64,000 nt of DNA, from the NCBI RefSeq assembly GCF_033115175.1, contig NC_084836.1:78086253-78150252 (forward strand), written 5' to 3'. This document shows, in pieces, positions 1-16,100 of this stretch. The translations under genes and the position numbers were made by a program. The stretch is from Lepus europaeus (lineage: Eukaryota > Chordata > Mammalia > Lagomorpha > Leporidae). The notes beneath the pieces were generated by a model. It was not told the origin of the DNA. It saw nothing but the letters and a program-made list of their open reading frames with translations, and did not search any database. Numbering within the stretch: the first letter of the stretch is position 1; each line of letters begins with the position of its first letter.

Positions 1-337
1 GGCAAGTGTTCTACATAATAAGAGATGAAATCTATGTAGTGGATCCTTTAAGCTTTGCATGTGTCTTCTGATTTTTTTCATTGTAGGTTCGTTTAGTTAT
101 TGAGATAGATGCTCCAAGATCCCAAGCTAGCATTGGCCTATTTTTCTTCTAGCCCTGTCCTGTGTTGCTCTATGTAGTTTGAGATCATGATAAGAGGCAG
201 TATCACAAGTGGAAGCATTGTGACTTCTATGATCAGGCAAATGTTACCCTTGAGTTCCCAAAAGGCTTCTAATCCCATACTTGTGGAGTGCTAACACCAT
301 CAGAAACAGAGGTATAGCCAGAACTAGTCGCCCTCCT

Positions 338-592
338 TTTTATTAAATTTGTCTATTTATTTGAGAGACAGAAATAGTTCTCGTCCTCTCTCCCAAATGC
401 CAGTAGCAGCCCCCAGCTGAGCCCATAGCCGGCAGCTGGGAAGTCAGCCCAGGTCTCCCTTAGGCGTGGTGACAACTTGACTACTTGAGCCTTCTGCCAG
501 TCAAGGTCTGCTTTAACAAGAAACTGGAGATAGGAGCTGAAGCCAGGCGTTCTGATGTACAATGTGGGGTCTTAACCAGCATCATGACTGCC
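338..592 (-). repeat. old C-repeat SINE, minus strand
   Basis: Reverse-orientation C repeat: an ATTTGTCTATTTATTTGAGAG tail side on the left, CAGCTGGGAAGTCAG in the body and a decayed tRNA-like head on the right. It is strongly diverged, so an old copy. Confidence 0.7.
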
Positions 593-1090
593 AGGTCAAA
601 CGCCTACCCCAGACGTTCCCATTATTATTAAGGGCTCCAACTAGAGGCTCATAGGACTCACAAGAGGAGACTTGCAAATAGCACAGCCTCCGGTCCAGAG
701 CCCTTGGTGCTGCTAGGTGCATCTGAGCTCAAATTGCACCTTCAGGTTGGAAAAGATCAGGACACCAGACCTTGACGTTGTGAGACAGGAGCCAACGTGA
801 AGGGGCTCCCCGCTGTGTGAGCAGTGCTGGCCAGAGTCCAGGGAATCTGACTGTCCTTGTCTGTAGACAACAGGCACAGGGGCTGGGAGCAAGGACGCCA
901 CCCCTCAGAGCCTGGGTGCTCTCTCAGTCAAGGACCAGCGATAGACTGGGCTCGCTGACCACTTGGACACATTCCCATAATACAGATAGACCTGTGTCAT
1001 ACCCGGAGGATGCAGCAAATCCTATGCACAGGTTGGTCCTTGGGAATGGGTTGGCCAAGAAAGAGATAGGCTCTCATCAACGTCCCTAGC
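593..1090. other. unassigned unique sequence
   Basis: Between an old SINE and the LTR at 1091. I see no exon with a convincing splice-site pair and no recognisable repeat. Confidence 0.4.
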
Positions 1091-1482
1091 TGTTGCGGTG
1101 GATTCGTTCTGAGATGTGGAGTGTGGTGCGGGCAAGAGGCGTGGAGTCACCACACAGACCCCGGGAATCAGGTGAAAGCGGGCCAGAGGCAAGCAGCCTG
1201 CAGACTCGTTTATTTCAGTTGCTACAGCTGCTTGTATAGCCAAGGCAGCCAATCCAGTCAAGGGGCGGTCTATGCCCTAACCAATCACAGCCTGTTGCCA
1301 GGCGGTTTCCAAAGCCATCCAAGCACAGCCTGTTTCCAGTCAGGCTCTGTTGTCAGGCAGTTTCTGAAACCATCCAATCATGGCCTGTTGCCAGGCAGTT
1401 TCTGTTGTCAGTGGCCATCTTGACATGACCTTCTCACCTCAGTGGCCATCTTGGTATGACCTTTTCACCTCATTCCACCACA
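1091..1482 (-). mobile_element. solitary endogenous retrovirus LTR (fossil)
   Basis: Read on the minus strand, the segment starts TGTGGTGGAATG and ends CAACA, giving the TG...CA ends of a retroviral LTR. It carries a U3 built of imperfect tandem units with CCAATCA boxes (plus-strand 1235-1410) and an AATAAA-type signal near 1209. The flanking hexamers CCTAGC (1085-1090) and CCCAGC (1483-1488) look like a near-identical 6-bp target duplication, which fits a class II (ERVK-like) element. No gag, pol or env sequence adjoins it, so it is a recombined solo LTR. Age is not measurable from one LTR; the nearly matching flanks suggest a lagomorph-lineage insertion. Confidence 0.65.
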
Positions 1483-2260
1483 CCCAGCAGCTCAGGAAAA
1501 AGAGCCAAGATCCTCACTCCAGTCTGAAGGTTCCACTGTCACTGCCTCCTGCCCACTGCAGTTCCCAGTCATCATTCACCTGTCCCCCTGCCCCTCTTCT
1601 CCCAGGCCAGGACCTGAGCAGAAGGACTTGCTGCTCAGGGCAGGCATCTGCACCACCCTACAGGCCTCTTTCAGAATCAGCAAGTGGTGCTGATGGCCAG
1701 GGAGACCAGCCTGGGCACCCTGTAGGGAGCACAGGCCCTCAGGAGCAGGTGAGGGTGTGGGGCCCGGGGCTGCTGTTTTCTAAGCTGTCATCCAGCCCTG
1801 GAGAAGACAGTGTTGGCAGTTGGACGGGCCACACGTTGGCCCCAGTTGGCCTTCCCTACCTCATGCCTGGGCCTAGTTCCTCTGCAGAAGCGCCACGCAC
1901 TCTGAGCCTGGTCCCTGAGAGGGAAGCAGATGAGGTACAGGCAGATGAGCCCTGGAAAAAGCTCTCAGAGTGAATGGTGGGAGGCGGGGTGGAGAAATTG
2001 GAGAAAAAAATGAATGCATAAACAAAGGACTAAAGTGACTGACTGAATGAATGAATGAACACACAAATCAACCCATGGGGTCCCCACATGACCTACTGCT
2101 CTTGAACTGGGGAGTCCGAGTCACTCAATGATGCACCTGCAGCCGGGTAATGATAAATTCCCCCACCACTTACCCCCTGGCAGTGACCTTCAGGGCAAAC
2201 AAGTGATAGATACAAGACAGCACAGAACTGCTGGGGGCCCAGAATGCATACTGGGCTGCC
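1483..2260. other. 3' flank of the CST12-like gene, unassigned
   Basis: Unique-looking sequence downstream of the minus-strand cystatin gene. It holds a short GAAT-rich run near 2040-2060. No supported exon or repeat. Confidence 0.4.
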
Positions 2261-2266
2261 TTTAAT
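2261..2266 (-). promoter_or_regulatory. candidate poly(A) signal of CST12-like gene
   Basis: Plus-strand TTTAAT reads ATTAAA on the minus strand, about 45 nt past the stop codon at 2311. It is the nearest accepted signal variant; a short 3' UTR is inferred. Confidence 0.4.
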
Positions 2267-2310
2267 TCCAACCAAGGCTGTACAGGCCTTGGACTGCAGA
2301 TCATCACACT

Positions 2311-6131
<3,821 letters not shown>

Positions 6132-7161
6132 GGCGTCCTCGGAGTCAGCACCACAGGCCCAGGGCAGGGGCGGTCCGTTCTGGGCCCTGTACAGCCCTGC
6201 CCACCAGAGCTCTGAGCCCATGACCACCTCCCTGTAACAGGCACCTCTGTCCAGTGCCTCCTCTCCACTCCCCCCGCCCAGGCTCTCCCGATATCAAGAA
6301 ATGGAAATAGAGCAGGAGGTCACAGTTCCCACCCTTGGTCACATGAGTCCTGGGTCCTGGGCCACACACGCCGCGTGCCTACTGCCTGCACATCTCCAGG
6401 GCTGCTTCCCACGAGCTCTGCCAGCAATGCCCCGCCACGAGGGGCCCTGCACCCACCTTGCTTGCCCTCAACGCAGTACAGGGAAGGATATCCAGGGTCA
6501 CACGATTCCTGGGAACGCTGATGAGCTCATTCCTGGGAAGCAGAAGAAATCAGCAAGCCTGCCCGTGACCTTGGCTGCAGCTGGGCCCAGGACAGTACAG
6601 CATGTGCAGCCAGCAGTGGGGAGCTACCTAGGAGAGAGGCCACCTTCCCACTGCTCTGACCTCCCTCTTCCAGAAGCTACATCTGGCTTCAAGCCCCAAG
6701 TCTGACAGAACAATGAGTTCTCTTTTTCGAGCTCCGAAACTTCCGCTCACTTCCTGTGCCTTCTTTCTGGGGCTGTTCCAGCTGTATTGTTTCTCTCCCA
6801 CCACGGCCGACTTTCGGATGATCTTTATCGCCTTCTCCCTCGAGTCCACTCTAGCCAGAGACCATCTGAACTATTATTTCCCGTCTTTGGATTTGAATGA
6901 GTATCATCTTCTTGTCTGGGATACAACCAAAATTCTACATACACTTTGTAGGTATAGAGTTAGAAATCTGTGTATCTCAGTGAGGCCATTTTGCTCAAAC
7001 TCTCTGTTTATTTATACCTCCTTGTTTTATGTATTGAGTTTGGTTAGATTTGATTTTGGCTTGGGGCTTGGATCTGGTCTCTTTTTCTTCCAGTTTGTGA
7101 GAGGTGTGTTAAAATTAACCCTTGCTATGATGATAATTGTGAATGTCTTCTTCCTTTTCTT
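6132..7161. other. 5' flank of CST12-like gene
   Basis: Expected to hold the minus-strand promoter just above 6131. No clear TATA box or CpG island. A plus-strand open frame starts at 6713 but runs into the SINE at 7162 and has no recognisable domain, so it is not called. Confidence 0.35.
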
Positions 7162-7478
7162 TTTTGAAGATTTATTTTATTTATTTGCAAGAATTACAGA
7201 GAGAGGCAGAGAGACAGAGAGAGAAAGGTCTTCCATCTGTTGGTTCACTCCCCAGATGGCCGCAACAGCCGGAGCGGCACTGATCCCAAGCCAGGAGCTT
7301 CTTCCAGGTCTCCCACATGTGTGCAAGGGCCCAAGTTTTTGGGCCATCTTCTACTGCTTTCCCAGGCCATAGCATAGAGCTGGATTGGAAGTGGAGCAGC
7401 CGGGACTCGAACCGGTGCCCATATAGGATGCCAGCGCTTCAGGCCAGGGCATTAACCTGCTGTGCCACAGCACAGGCC
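7162..7478 (-). repeat. C-repeat SINE, minus strand
   Basis: Near full length: TTTGAAGATTTATTTTATTT tail side at left, B-box complement GGACTCGAACC at 7401 and the GCTGTGCCACAGCACAGGCC head at right. Confidence 0.9.
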
Positions 7479-7484
7479 CCTTCT

Positions 7485-7800
7485 TTCTTTTCTTGTCTAA
7501 TGATTTTTTTTTCTATCTGCTCTTTGGACAGATTTTGAGGCTGTATTATTAGGTGCTTGTACAAGCCAAACTGCTACACTGACCGTTTCATCATGGTGAA
7601 ATGTTCCTTTTTATTCCAAGTAATGCCTCTTGCTCAGAGGCCTGCCTTGTATGATAGTAGAATAGCTATGTCTGCATTGTTGTGATTCATGCTTCCTGAT
7701 ATTCCTTTATTTGTATTTTTATTCTCAAGTGGTTTCTTGTGTCTTTGCAATAAGCAACTTTTTGAAATCACAATTGTTTACCATGTGAACTTTTTATGTT
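7485..7800 (-). mobile_element. old L1 LINE fragment, antisense
   Basis: Reads like the complement of ancient mammalian L1 ORF2 3' sequence: GAGGCTGTATTATTAGGTGC, then ATGGTGAAATGTTCCTTTTT and ATAGTAGAATAGCTATGTCT. Diverged and truncated on both sides. Confidence 0.65.
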
Positions 7801-8718
7801 ACAAACAACACATAAATACAATATATTCATATATATTGTATTTCATATATATTGAAATATATATGTATATATAAATATATATGTATTGTATTCCTATATA
7901 TTGTATTTTAGTTTAACAGAATGATATTTTTTTTCTCTTCAAGAGGCCATTAATCCCATTTCTGGTCAAAGAGATTGCATATAGGTAGAAACAGGTTGGT
8001 TGTTAGCTTCAAGGTTTCGCCTAGAAATGATCTGTAAATGCACTGTCCCCTGCTACTTACCAACACATGTAAAAGGAGAGTGAAAGGCAAGCTAGTTCCC
8101 GCTATATGAAAGATGCTGCTTTCTATTTTAGCAGGGCCAATACATGGAAAATAGCTAAATTAAATGTTATTATAAAAAGGAAGCAATAATGAGATCCTGG
8201 CTAAAGAGGGTGCTAAGTGCCAGTGATATATACACAAAGATGCCAAAACATAAAAACAAAAAAACGGTGTTATAAAAAAAAAAAATAGGGTCAGCTGTGT
8301 TAGGCCACCATGAGAGCTTGCAAATGCAATTAAAAAGGAGGAGGATCGTGTGCAATGGATTGCCGGTGATTTGTCCCCAGTGAAGTCCCTTCAGAGCCCT
8401 TTTCCTTTGGAATTTCCCTGGGAATGATGGGGCCACCAGGACAGGGGTATCCAACAGTCAAATGTCCTCACGGAAGACATCTGGGGAAAAGGAAATGCAG
8501 CAAAGATACCTAGAGCTGTGACCTTGTAAGCACACAGTACCCTCGACAACTCAAGGTGTCTTAAGCTCCATCAAAAACAACAAAAAATATTTTTTTTTGC
8601 CAGGCTGTGCAATCCATCCTCACGGAGAAATGCGGTGCCAGTTGGTCCAAATGGATCCAGCACTGAGGTCTCAGCTAATAAGCCACTGGTGGTTAAAAAG
8701 ACTTTAAAAGATCATCCC
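7801..8718. other. AT-rich tract and unassigned sequence
   Basis: Positions 7805-7910 are a TATATTGTATTT-type AT-rich simple repeat, probably grown from an L1 end. The remainder (7911-8718) shows no exon or repeat I can name. Confidence 0.5.
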
Positions 8719-9037
8719 TGGGGCTGGCACTGCGGCACAGTGGGTAAAGCCGCCGCCTGCAGTGACAGCATCCCATATGGACGCCAGTTGGAGTCACCAC
8801 TGCTCCAGTTCCGATCCAGCTCTCTGCTATGGCCTGGGAAAGCAGTAGAAGATGGCCCAAGTCCTTGGGCCCCTGCACCCGTGTGGGAGACCGGGAAGAA
8901 GCTCCTGGCTCCTGGCTTCGGATGGGCGCAGCTCCGGCCATTGCTGCCAACTGGGGATTGGATGGAAAACTTCTTTCTCTCTCTTTCTCTCTCTCTCTGC
9001 CTCTCCTTCTCTCTCTGTGTAACTCTTTCAAATAAAT

Positions 9038-9070
<33 letters not shown>
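8719..9070 (+). repeat. full-length C-repeat SINE
   Basis: GGGGCTGGCACTGCGGCACA head, body with TATGGCCTGGGAAAGCAGTA, CT-rich 3' part, AATAAATAAATCTT and an uninterrupted A run of about 25, suggesting a fairly young copy. Confidence 0.93.
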
Positions 9071-9214
9071 GGTCGCCCAATCTTTCCAAGCTTCTTCAAG
9101 AGCTCTGCTGTTCTCAAGCACATTGTCAGGCCTCCCAGTTTGCCTCCTTATCCTCGGACTGGTGATGTTTTCTCTCTAATTGCGTGTTCTCTGCTTTCAC
9201 AGGCTTCATTTGCT

Positions 9215-9362
9215 CACGGCACCTGCTCCTGGCTTCTGCCTGGCTCGGCTCTGGCCACCATAGCCATCTGGGGAGTGAACCAGCAAGTGGAAAATCTCTC
9301 GCTCCCTCTTCCTCACTGTATTTCTGATTCTCAAACAAAACAAATAAATCTTTTTTAAAAAA
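9215..9362 (+). repeat. 3' fragment of C-repeat SINE
   Basis: Only the CATCTGGGGAGTGAACCAGC to AAATAAATCTTTT end is present, with a truncated 5' side. Confidence 0.8.
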
Positions 9363-11821
9363 ATTATCAAGATTAGGGAAGAGACCACCGCTTGGAATAC
9401 AGCCAGCAGGGGAGGTGAGAACAGGAAGTGAAGCCACAAAGTAGGATCAGGAGACAGGGGTGGGGGTGTGCAGTGTTCCACACGCTGCTTACCCCCTCCT
9501 GCACGGCCAGGAAGGCTCGCGGGCAGCAGGAAGAGAGTGGCCGGCAGGAAGTGTGCCAGTGCACGCCCCCGCCACTCCCACTGTGCCCACCCGCCTTTGC
9601 CCTGCAGGCACTAGGGAAGATGAATGCCAAGCTGATGGGGTGAGAGCAGGCGGGCTACAGCCTGGGGGCAGCCCTGCCCCCACCATCAGAGCTCCAGCAG
9701 CCATTGTCAAGGACTGGGTGCTTGTGTCCGCTACTTACCGTCTGCTACAGCCAGGGAGGCCAACACTCTGCAAGTGCAATGTGATAAACACACCTGAGGC
9801 TTTGTGAATTCTGCTCAGAATGTGCGTGCCTGTGGTCCCCCACTTACTCAGCATTTCACCGCGTGTCGGAGGTATGAGACCAAAACCACCCAGAGTGCCC
9901 TCCGCACAGGAGTTCACTGTCTTCAAGGAAAGAAGTCAGGGTGGCCATCTAGGGCTGGCACTGTGAACCCCGCCCCCAAAATGATGAGGGCACAGGAACT
10001 GGTCCCCTTCCATCCTCTGCTCACCCAGCTTCAGCACTGACTCCCATCCTCCAGACTCCATGTTCCAATGTCACTGCCGGAGTGCCTGCCATCATGTCCA
10101 CATTTCTTACACAGGTAAGAAGGCAGCAGTGCCTCCATGCAGCTAAGTCAGCTCTTGTACATCTCCAGTGACAATTACACTTAAGTCTCAGCCACCCTGG
10201 CCGTGTTGGGGGTCTGGGGAAGGGAGTCCCATGCCACAACAAGCAAGGCCGAGTTACTGAGGAAGAAGGGAATGAGCAGTCTGTGCCGCTGGCCCTGCCT
10301 GAATGATCAGAGCAACCCACCAGGGGCTGTGCCAGGGCGGGGCAGCTGAGCAGGCATCACACCAGACCCCATGGATGGCAGCGTCTTGCTTTTCTCCAGT
10401 GTGCCCCAGGCAAGTTGACGGCAGTCAGGGAGCACAGACAGGAGGCCTGGACACGGTCCCTTTACCCTGCCACCTGCTGCCGAGACACCGGGACCCTCCA
10501 AGCACTTCCACTCCCGGCCCCCATCTGTCCTGCCTTCCCAGTCCCCTCTCTCCCGCTTCCCAGGTGTTCTCGCCTGGGAACAAAGGCAGAAGGGACCCTC
10601 CTGAAGTGACTTGTAAGGGGAGTGGGCGTTTGAGTACAGACCCGTCTCACCGCCTTGCCCTTCCAGGAGGGGAGGCAGTTCCCAGTGAGGTCGCAATGAT
10701 ATTGCAGCCCCCGGAAGACTCCTTTGCTTCTGTGCCCTGTGACAGTCTGTGTGTGTGGCCTGGGGGAAGGACACCCTTGCTTGCATGTTCCTGGCCTCCC
10801 CTAGGAGACACATGGGCAAATCCGGCTGATCCTTAATGGGAAAATGAAGCAGGCATCCTGCCCTCTAGATACCCCCTCTTGGGGCTCCCCTGCATTCCCT
10901 CCGCCCAGTCCCTACTGGTCCGTGCATTGCGTGTCTGGCAGGGGTACCTGGGAGCCATGCCACCACCATGCTGGCGCCTGTGCTCTGAGTGCCTTGGCTG
11001 GAGCCCCGGGAGCTGCCCACTATGACTTCTTCCCTCCCTAGGTGACGCCAACCCTAGGAGTCCCCTTGGGGTCTCGGGGCTCCAGAGCTGTCAGCTCTTT
11101 GGGTCCCCCCACACCCTCTGAGAGTGCAGAGCCTCCCACTCAGCATCCTGTCTACCCCTTCCTCCTTGTGCCAAGCGTAGAAGGTGCAGTTGAGTTCACA
11201 CTCGGGCTGGGTGCCCGCAGGCACGGTCAGATTCTACGTGACGGCTTCCTGCTCTTCTGCCCGCCCCCGCTGCTTCTTTGCCCATTGGGGAAGAGCAGTG
11301 GCCCAGCTTGTCTCCAGGCCAGGGGAGAGGGACCCTCTGCACACAGGTGCCTCCCTCCGCCAGCCAGCCGCCTCTGCAGGCTCTGCTTCCTGCGACCCAG
11401 CACTGTCCAGGTCGTCTCCTCTGCCCGGAGGCCTCCTGTGGCCCCTCACTGAGGCTTGACCTCCACCAAGGTGATGCTGGGTTCCTAGGAGCGAGCTTGG
11501 TGCTGAGGGAGCAACTCCCAAAAACATGGAGGCTATGGAGTGGTGGGTGTGGGGGAGGGGGAGGGGCGCAGGCAGGAGTAGGCGTGGGAGATACAAAGTT
11601 ACCGAAGTTACCCAGACAGAATGAAAGCAAGTGGGAGTGAGATTGCCCCTGAGCAGGCTGTGCACCTTTTCCCCCTGCAGCAGCTCCTAGGAGGAGTTGA
11701 GAAGCGCTGTGGGTGGTTACCACGAGCTGCTCTTAAACCGGCCAGGGCAGGTAGGGTCAGTGTGATCCCACTGGGCCCTTGGAGCGTGTGGAGGGGGCTC
11801 TTCCTGCTGAGCTGAGGGACG
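9363..11821. other. unassigned intergenic DNA before CST11
   Basis: 2.4 kb, moderately GC-rich. Open frames on both strands overlap each other (for example 10303-10836 and 10307-10819) and show no domain or homology I recognise. This is where a CST8-type gene might be expected by human order; I found no cystatin exon in it. The CST11 promoter must lie in its last few hundred bases. Confidence 0.4.
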
Positions 11822-12046
11822 ATGGCCAGACCCTGGCAGGCCCCACGGCTCCTACTGACCATCCTGGTGGCCCTGGTGGCCGTCACCTATCAGGGTCGGA
11901 GAAAAACCCTCATGAGTATCCAAGAAGTCTCTGCAGTGGAGGAACCTGTGGCAGGGACTTTGCGGTACGTCATCAAGGAGTACAACAAGCAGAGCGAAGA
12001 CAAGTACAGCTTCAGGATCCTCCGGGTCCTGAAGATCCTGAAAAAG
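11822..12046 (+). CDS. CST11: CST11 exon 1
   Basis: 75 codons from [20 protein letters not shown] (signal peptide) to KILKK, then donor GTCAGT. It includes [12 protein letters not shown], a strong CST11 match. Confidence 0.93.
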
Positions 12047-12547
12047 GTCAGTGTGCCGCCCCAGATCGGTCACCACACCCACCCCCGGGACCCCTGGTGC
12101 TCGGGATAGCACCCCTGGAGTGGACCAGCGTGGCCAGGGACCTACTGTGTGTTTTGTGAATGGATGGACGAGAGGAGCTCAAGGCTCCCAGCACAGAGTG
12201 ATGATGATGGGAGGGAGAGGGGGAGGATGACAAGGAGAGGGAGGGGGAGGGAAGGAGGAGGGGGAGCCGGGAGGGGAAAGGGAGGGAGAGAGGGGAGGGG
12301 GAGAGGCTGTTGGCTTCCATGTGGGCACTGCCCACTGCATACATGAGACACAATGCCACACGGTGTCCCACAGATGTGCACAGCAGTTGAGCATTCTGGG
12401 CAACTGAGGGAACATTAAACAGTCTAAGGAGATGGAAATGTTATCTAACCCAGTCTGATCACCTCCTCCCACGGAAGACGCGTGTTGGAATTATCACTCA
12501 GTACCCCCCCCAGAAATATGGTCATTTGAAATATAGGTAGGTGACCC

Positions 12548-12583
<36 letters not shown>

Positions 12584-13126
12584 ACTTCTGTGAAACTCAG
12601 CCTCGTTTACTTGGAAGAGGGCATTTTAAGAGAGACACAGATTCACTACAATGGATCACGGTAAGTCACTTAAATGCACCCAAGGTCTTCACGTCCCAAG
12701 GACCAAACACACCTGCTGCCCGTGTGAGTGAGTGGAGTTTCCTGGAGCCACCATCCCTGCATGCAGCTGTCGTCTCCACAGCCTTCCTGGGGCAGCGGTA
12801 GATGGAGGCATTGCAGCAGGGACTAAGTGGCCCACAAAGACCCCAAACATTTACTGTCCGAGTGGACGTTTGGCATAGAGGCTTGGATGATGCTACTTGG
12901 GACACTTGCCATCCCTTATCTCGAGGGCCTGGGTTCGAGTTCTGGCTCTGTTCTCAATTCCAGCTTCCTGCTTAGGCGCACCCTGGGAGGCCACAGATGA
13001 TGGCCAAGTATTTGGGTCCTGGCTACCCCCATGAGAGACCCAGGTTGAAATTGTGGCCCCTGACTTTGGCCTGGCCTGGGGCCCAGTCATTGCAGGCATC
13101 TGGGTAATGAAATAGCGAATGGACAT

Positions 13127-13170
<44 letters not shown>

Positions 13171-16100
13171 TCCCTCCCTCCCTTTCAAATGAATAAAATA
13201 CTAAGTCAACATATAAATAAATGCAGTGTTGACTCTCTTGCCCTTCCCAGAAAAACTCTGCAGACCCCTGCCCAGAATCAGTAGCTTCATTTGTGTATCC
13301 AAAATGCAGCTTTGTCCACAGAGAAAGAAGATATTTCTAGTGGCTTCCGGTGAGTTCTCTTTGAATGCCAAAAGGATGCCTAGGCTCAGACAGGAAGGAG
13401 AGAGAGGAGGCTGCTGATCTGCCCAGGGCTGGGTCCTTGCTCTTGATGACCGCCTGAAAGCAGAAACCGCAGAGAGGGAAAATGAGGTCATCCTGCCTGC
13501 TTGCCCCCTGCTGTCCTCAGGTGACAGATCACTTGGAATTTCACATGAACTTGGAGATGCAGAGGACCACGTGCTTAAGGGCAAATGACAGCAACTGTGA
13601 CTTCCAGACAGGCGAGCTCTACAAGGTACTCACAGGGATTTCCCTTTCCAGGGGCAGGTCTTTCCTGTGGGTTTCGGATGGGGCATGTCAGAATTCTTTG
13701 GCATTTATTACGGCTGGCTTGGAAAAAATGCATGGGCCACACCTCCTTTCTCAGAGAGGGGGCGTGAGTGTGGGTATGGCCAAGAGATCACTCCGTGGTT
13801 GCTAGGATGATGGTGAGGAGGCTGGAGGGGTTCAGAGAGAGGAGCCAGACTGCTGCAGGTTCAGGGAGCCACTGCTGCCAATCATTAATATTATAGCAGC
13901 CGGGGGGCGGGGCAGGGGGAGGGGCCTGGCCAGTGTCCCAGCTGAACATCTGAACACCAAGGAGACAGGGAAGTGTAATGGCTAAGCTACTGCTCTGTGC
14001 TCCTTTGCCCACAGCAGTGCTTGGCAAAGACAAGGGGCAGATGAGAAAAACAAGTCCAGAGATGATTTGACTGGCAGTAGGGGTGGGCGGAGGGGACAAA
14101 GCTACATTTATGTGATCGGCCAAGGGGCCTTCTCCCCCAAGAGCAATTCAGTCCCCAAGTGCTAGGCACACCCTGGTCCACGCCATCACCACTGTAGTCG
14201 GCAGGGGATCCCAAGTGCCAGGGAGTCTTACAGGTCATGAGTCCTGCAAGCCCTGGTTTGAATTATCCAAATGAATTGAACCTAGTATGACTGTAGAGAG
14301 TCCACCTTGCCTAAACTAATGCTAATTTATCCTGAACTTTTTAGCATAATCATAGTAGCATCTCATTTTGCATATAATGTGTCCTTGTTGGGGTCATAAA
14401 TTTTTTAAAAGAATTATTTTATTTATTTGAAAGACAGAGATATAGAGAAAGGAAGAGCCAGAGACAGAGGTCTCCCATTCCACTGGTTCCCTTTCCAAAT
14501 GACTGCAACAGCCAGAGCTGAGCTGAACTGAAACCAGGAGCCAGGAGCTTCTTCCAGATCTCCCACATAGGTGCAGGGGCCCAAGGATTTGGGCCATCTT
14601 CCACTGCTTTCCCAGGCCATTGCAGAGAGCTGTATTGGAAAAGGAGCAGCTGTGACTCGAACTTGAACACATATGGGATACTGACACTTCAGGCTGGGTC
14701 TTTAACCTGCTGTGCCAAAGTGCCAGCCTCTGGGTTCATAATCTTTATGGTCACCCTAGTTATAATGTCCTAGGTATTCTCAGCACAGAGGTGCATCCAC
14801 CCATGGGCTCCTCTCTGACTTCTGTATGGATAATTCTTCAATGCCTAGCAATGTAGACTTCATTGTTTCTTCCCTGGGGAAGATCATGAAATCTGCAAAA
14901 GGAATAATGGAAGACTACAGAAAAGTAAAACTAAAGAAAAAATTTTTTTGCCAGGCAGAATTAGACAGTGAGAGAGAGAGACAGAGAGAAAGGTCTTCCT
15001 TCCGTTGGTTCACTCCCCTAATGGCCGCTACGACTGGTGCTGCACCGATCTGAAGCCAGGATCCAGGTGCTTCTTCCTGGTCTCCCATGCGGGTGCAGGG
15101 CCCAAGCACTTGGGCCATCCTCCACTGCCCTCCCGGGCCACAGCAGAGAGCTGGACTGGAAGAGGAGCAACTGGGACAGAATCTGGCGCCCCGACCAGGG
15201 GTGAACCTGGGGTGCCGGTGCCACAGGCGGAGGATTAGCCTAGTGAGCCGTGGCGCCGGCCAAGAAGTTTTTTACTACAAAGATTGTGTTGGTAGAGTTG
15301 GTATCCTGATTTCTATTTTGTTAAAGATCTATTTATGTATTTCTTTAAGAAGCAGCGTTGGGGCCAGCGCTGTGGCACAGTGGGTTAACACCCTGGCCTG
15401 AAGCGCCAGCATCCCATATGGGCGCCGGTTCGAGTCCCGGCTGCTCCACTTCCTGTCCAGCTCTCTGCTATGGCCTGGGAAAGCAATAGGAGATGGCCCA
15501 AGTCCTTGGGCTCCTGCACCAGTGTGGGAGACTGGGAAGAAGCTCCTGGCTCCTGGCTTCGGATCAGCACAGTTCTGGCCGTTGTGGCCATCTGGGGAGT
15601 GAACCATCGGATGGAAGACCTCTCTCTCTGCCTCTGCCTCTCCTCTCTCTGTGTAATTCTGACTTTCAAATAAATAAATAAATATTAAAAAAAATAAAAA
15701 GCAGCGTTACAGACAGAGAGAGGGAGAGAGGGAGGGGGTCTTCCATCCATTGGTTCACTCCCCAAATGGCCACAACAGCTGGAGCTGAGCCGATTAGAAG
15801 CCAGAGCCAGGAGCTTCTTCCAAGTCTCCCACATGCGTGCAGGGGTCCAAGCACTTGGGCCATCTTTTGCTGCTTTCCCAGGCCATAGCAGAGAGCTGTA
15901 TTGGAAAAGGAGCAGCCAGGACTCGAACCAGTGCCCACATGGGATCCCAGCACTGCAGGTGGAGATCTAGCCTACTACACCACAGTGCCAGCCATTCCTG
16001 GATTCTATTTTAAGACAAATGTAAATCTTACACCTCCAATTCTCTCCCACATCCCAAGTTTTTCAAATAAGGAGCAGGAAAACAAAATCATACAGAGAAA

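Noticed and set aside
6713-7372. 219-codon open frame upstream of the CST12-like gene
   Set aside because: Hydrophobic low-information sequence that runs into a SINE; no splice, poly(A) or family evidence.
8719-8800. Possible tRNA gene (A box and GGTTCGAGTCC-type B box at SINE heads)
   Set aside because: The boxes belong to tRNA-derived SINEs; no cloverleaf or acceptor stem closes at any copy.
9363-11821. Hidden CST8 exons
   Set aside because: I looked on both strands for Pro-Trp and paired-cysteine exon patterns with splice sites and found none.
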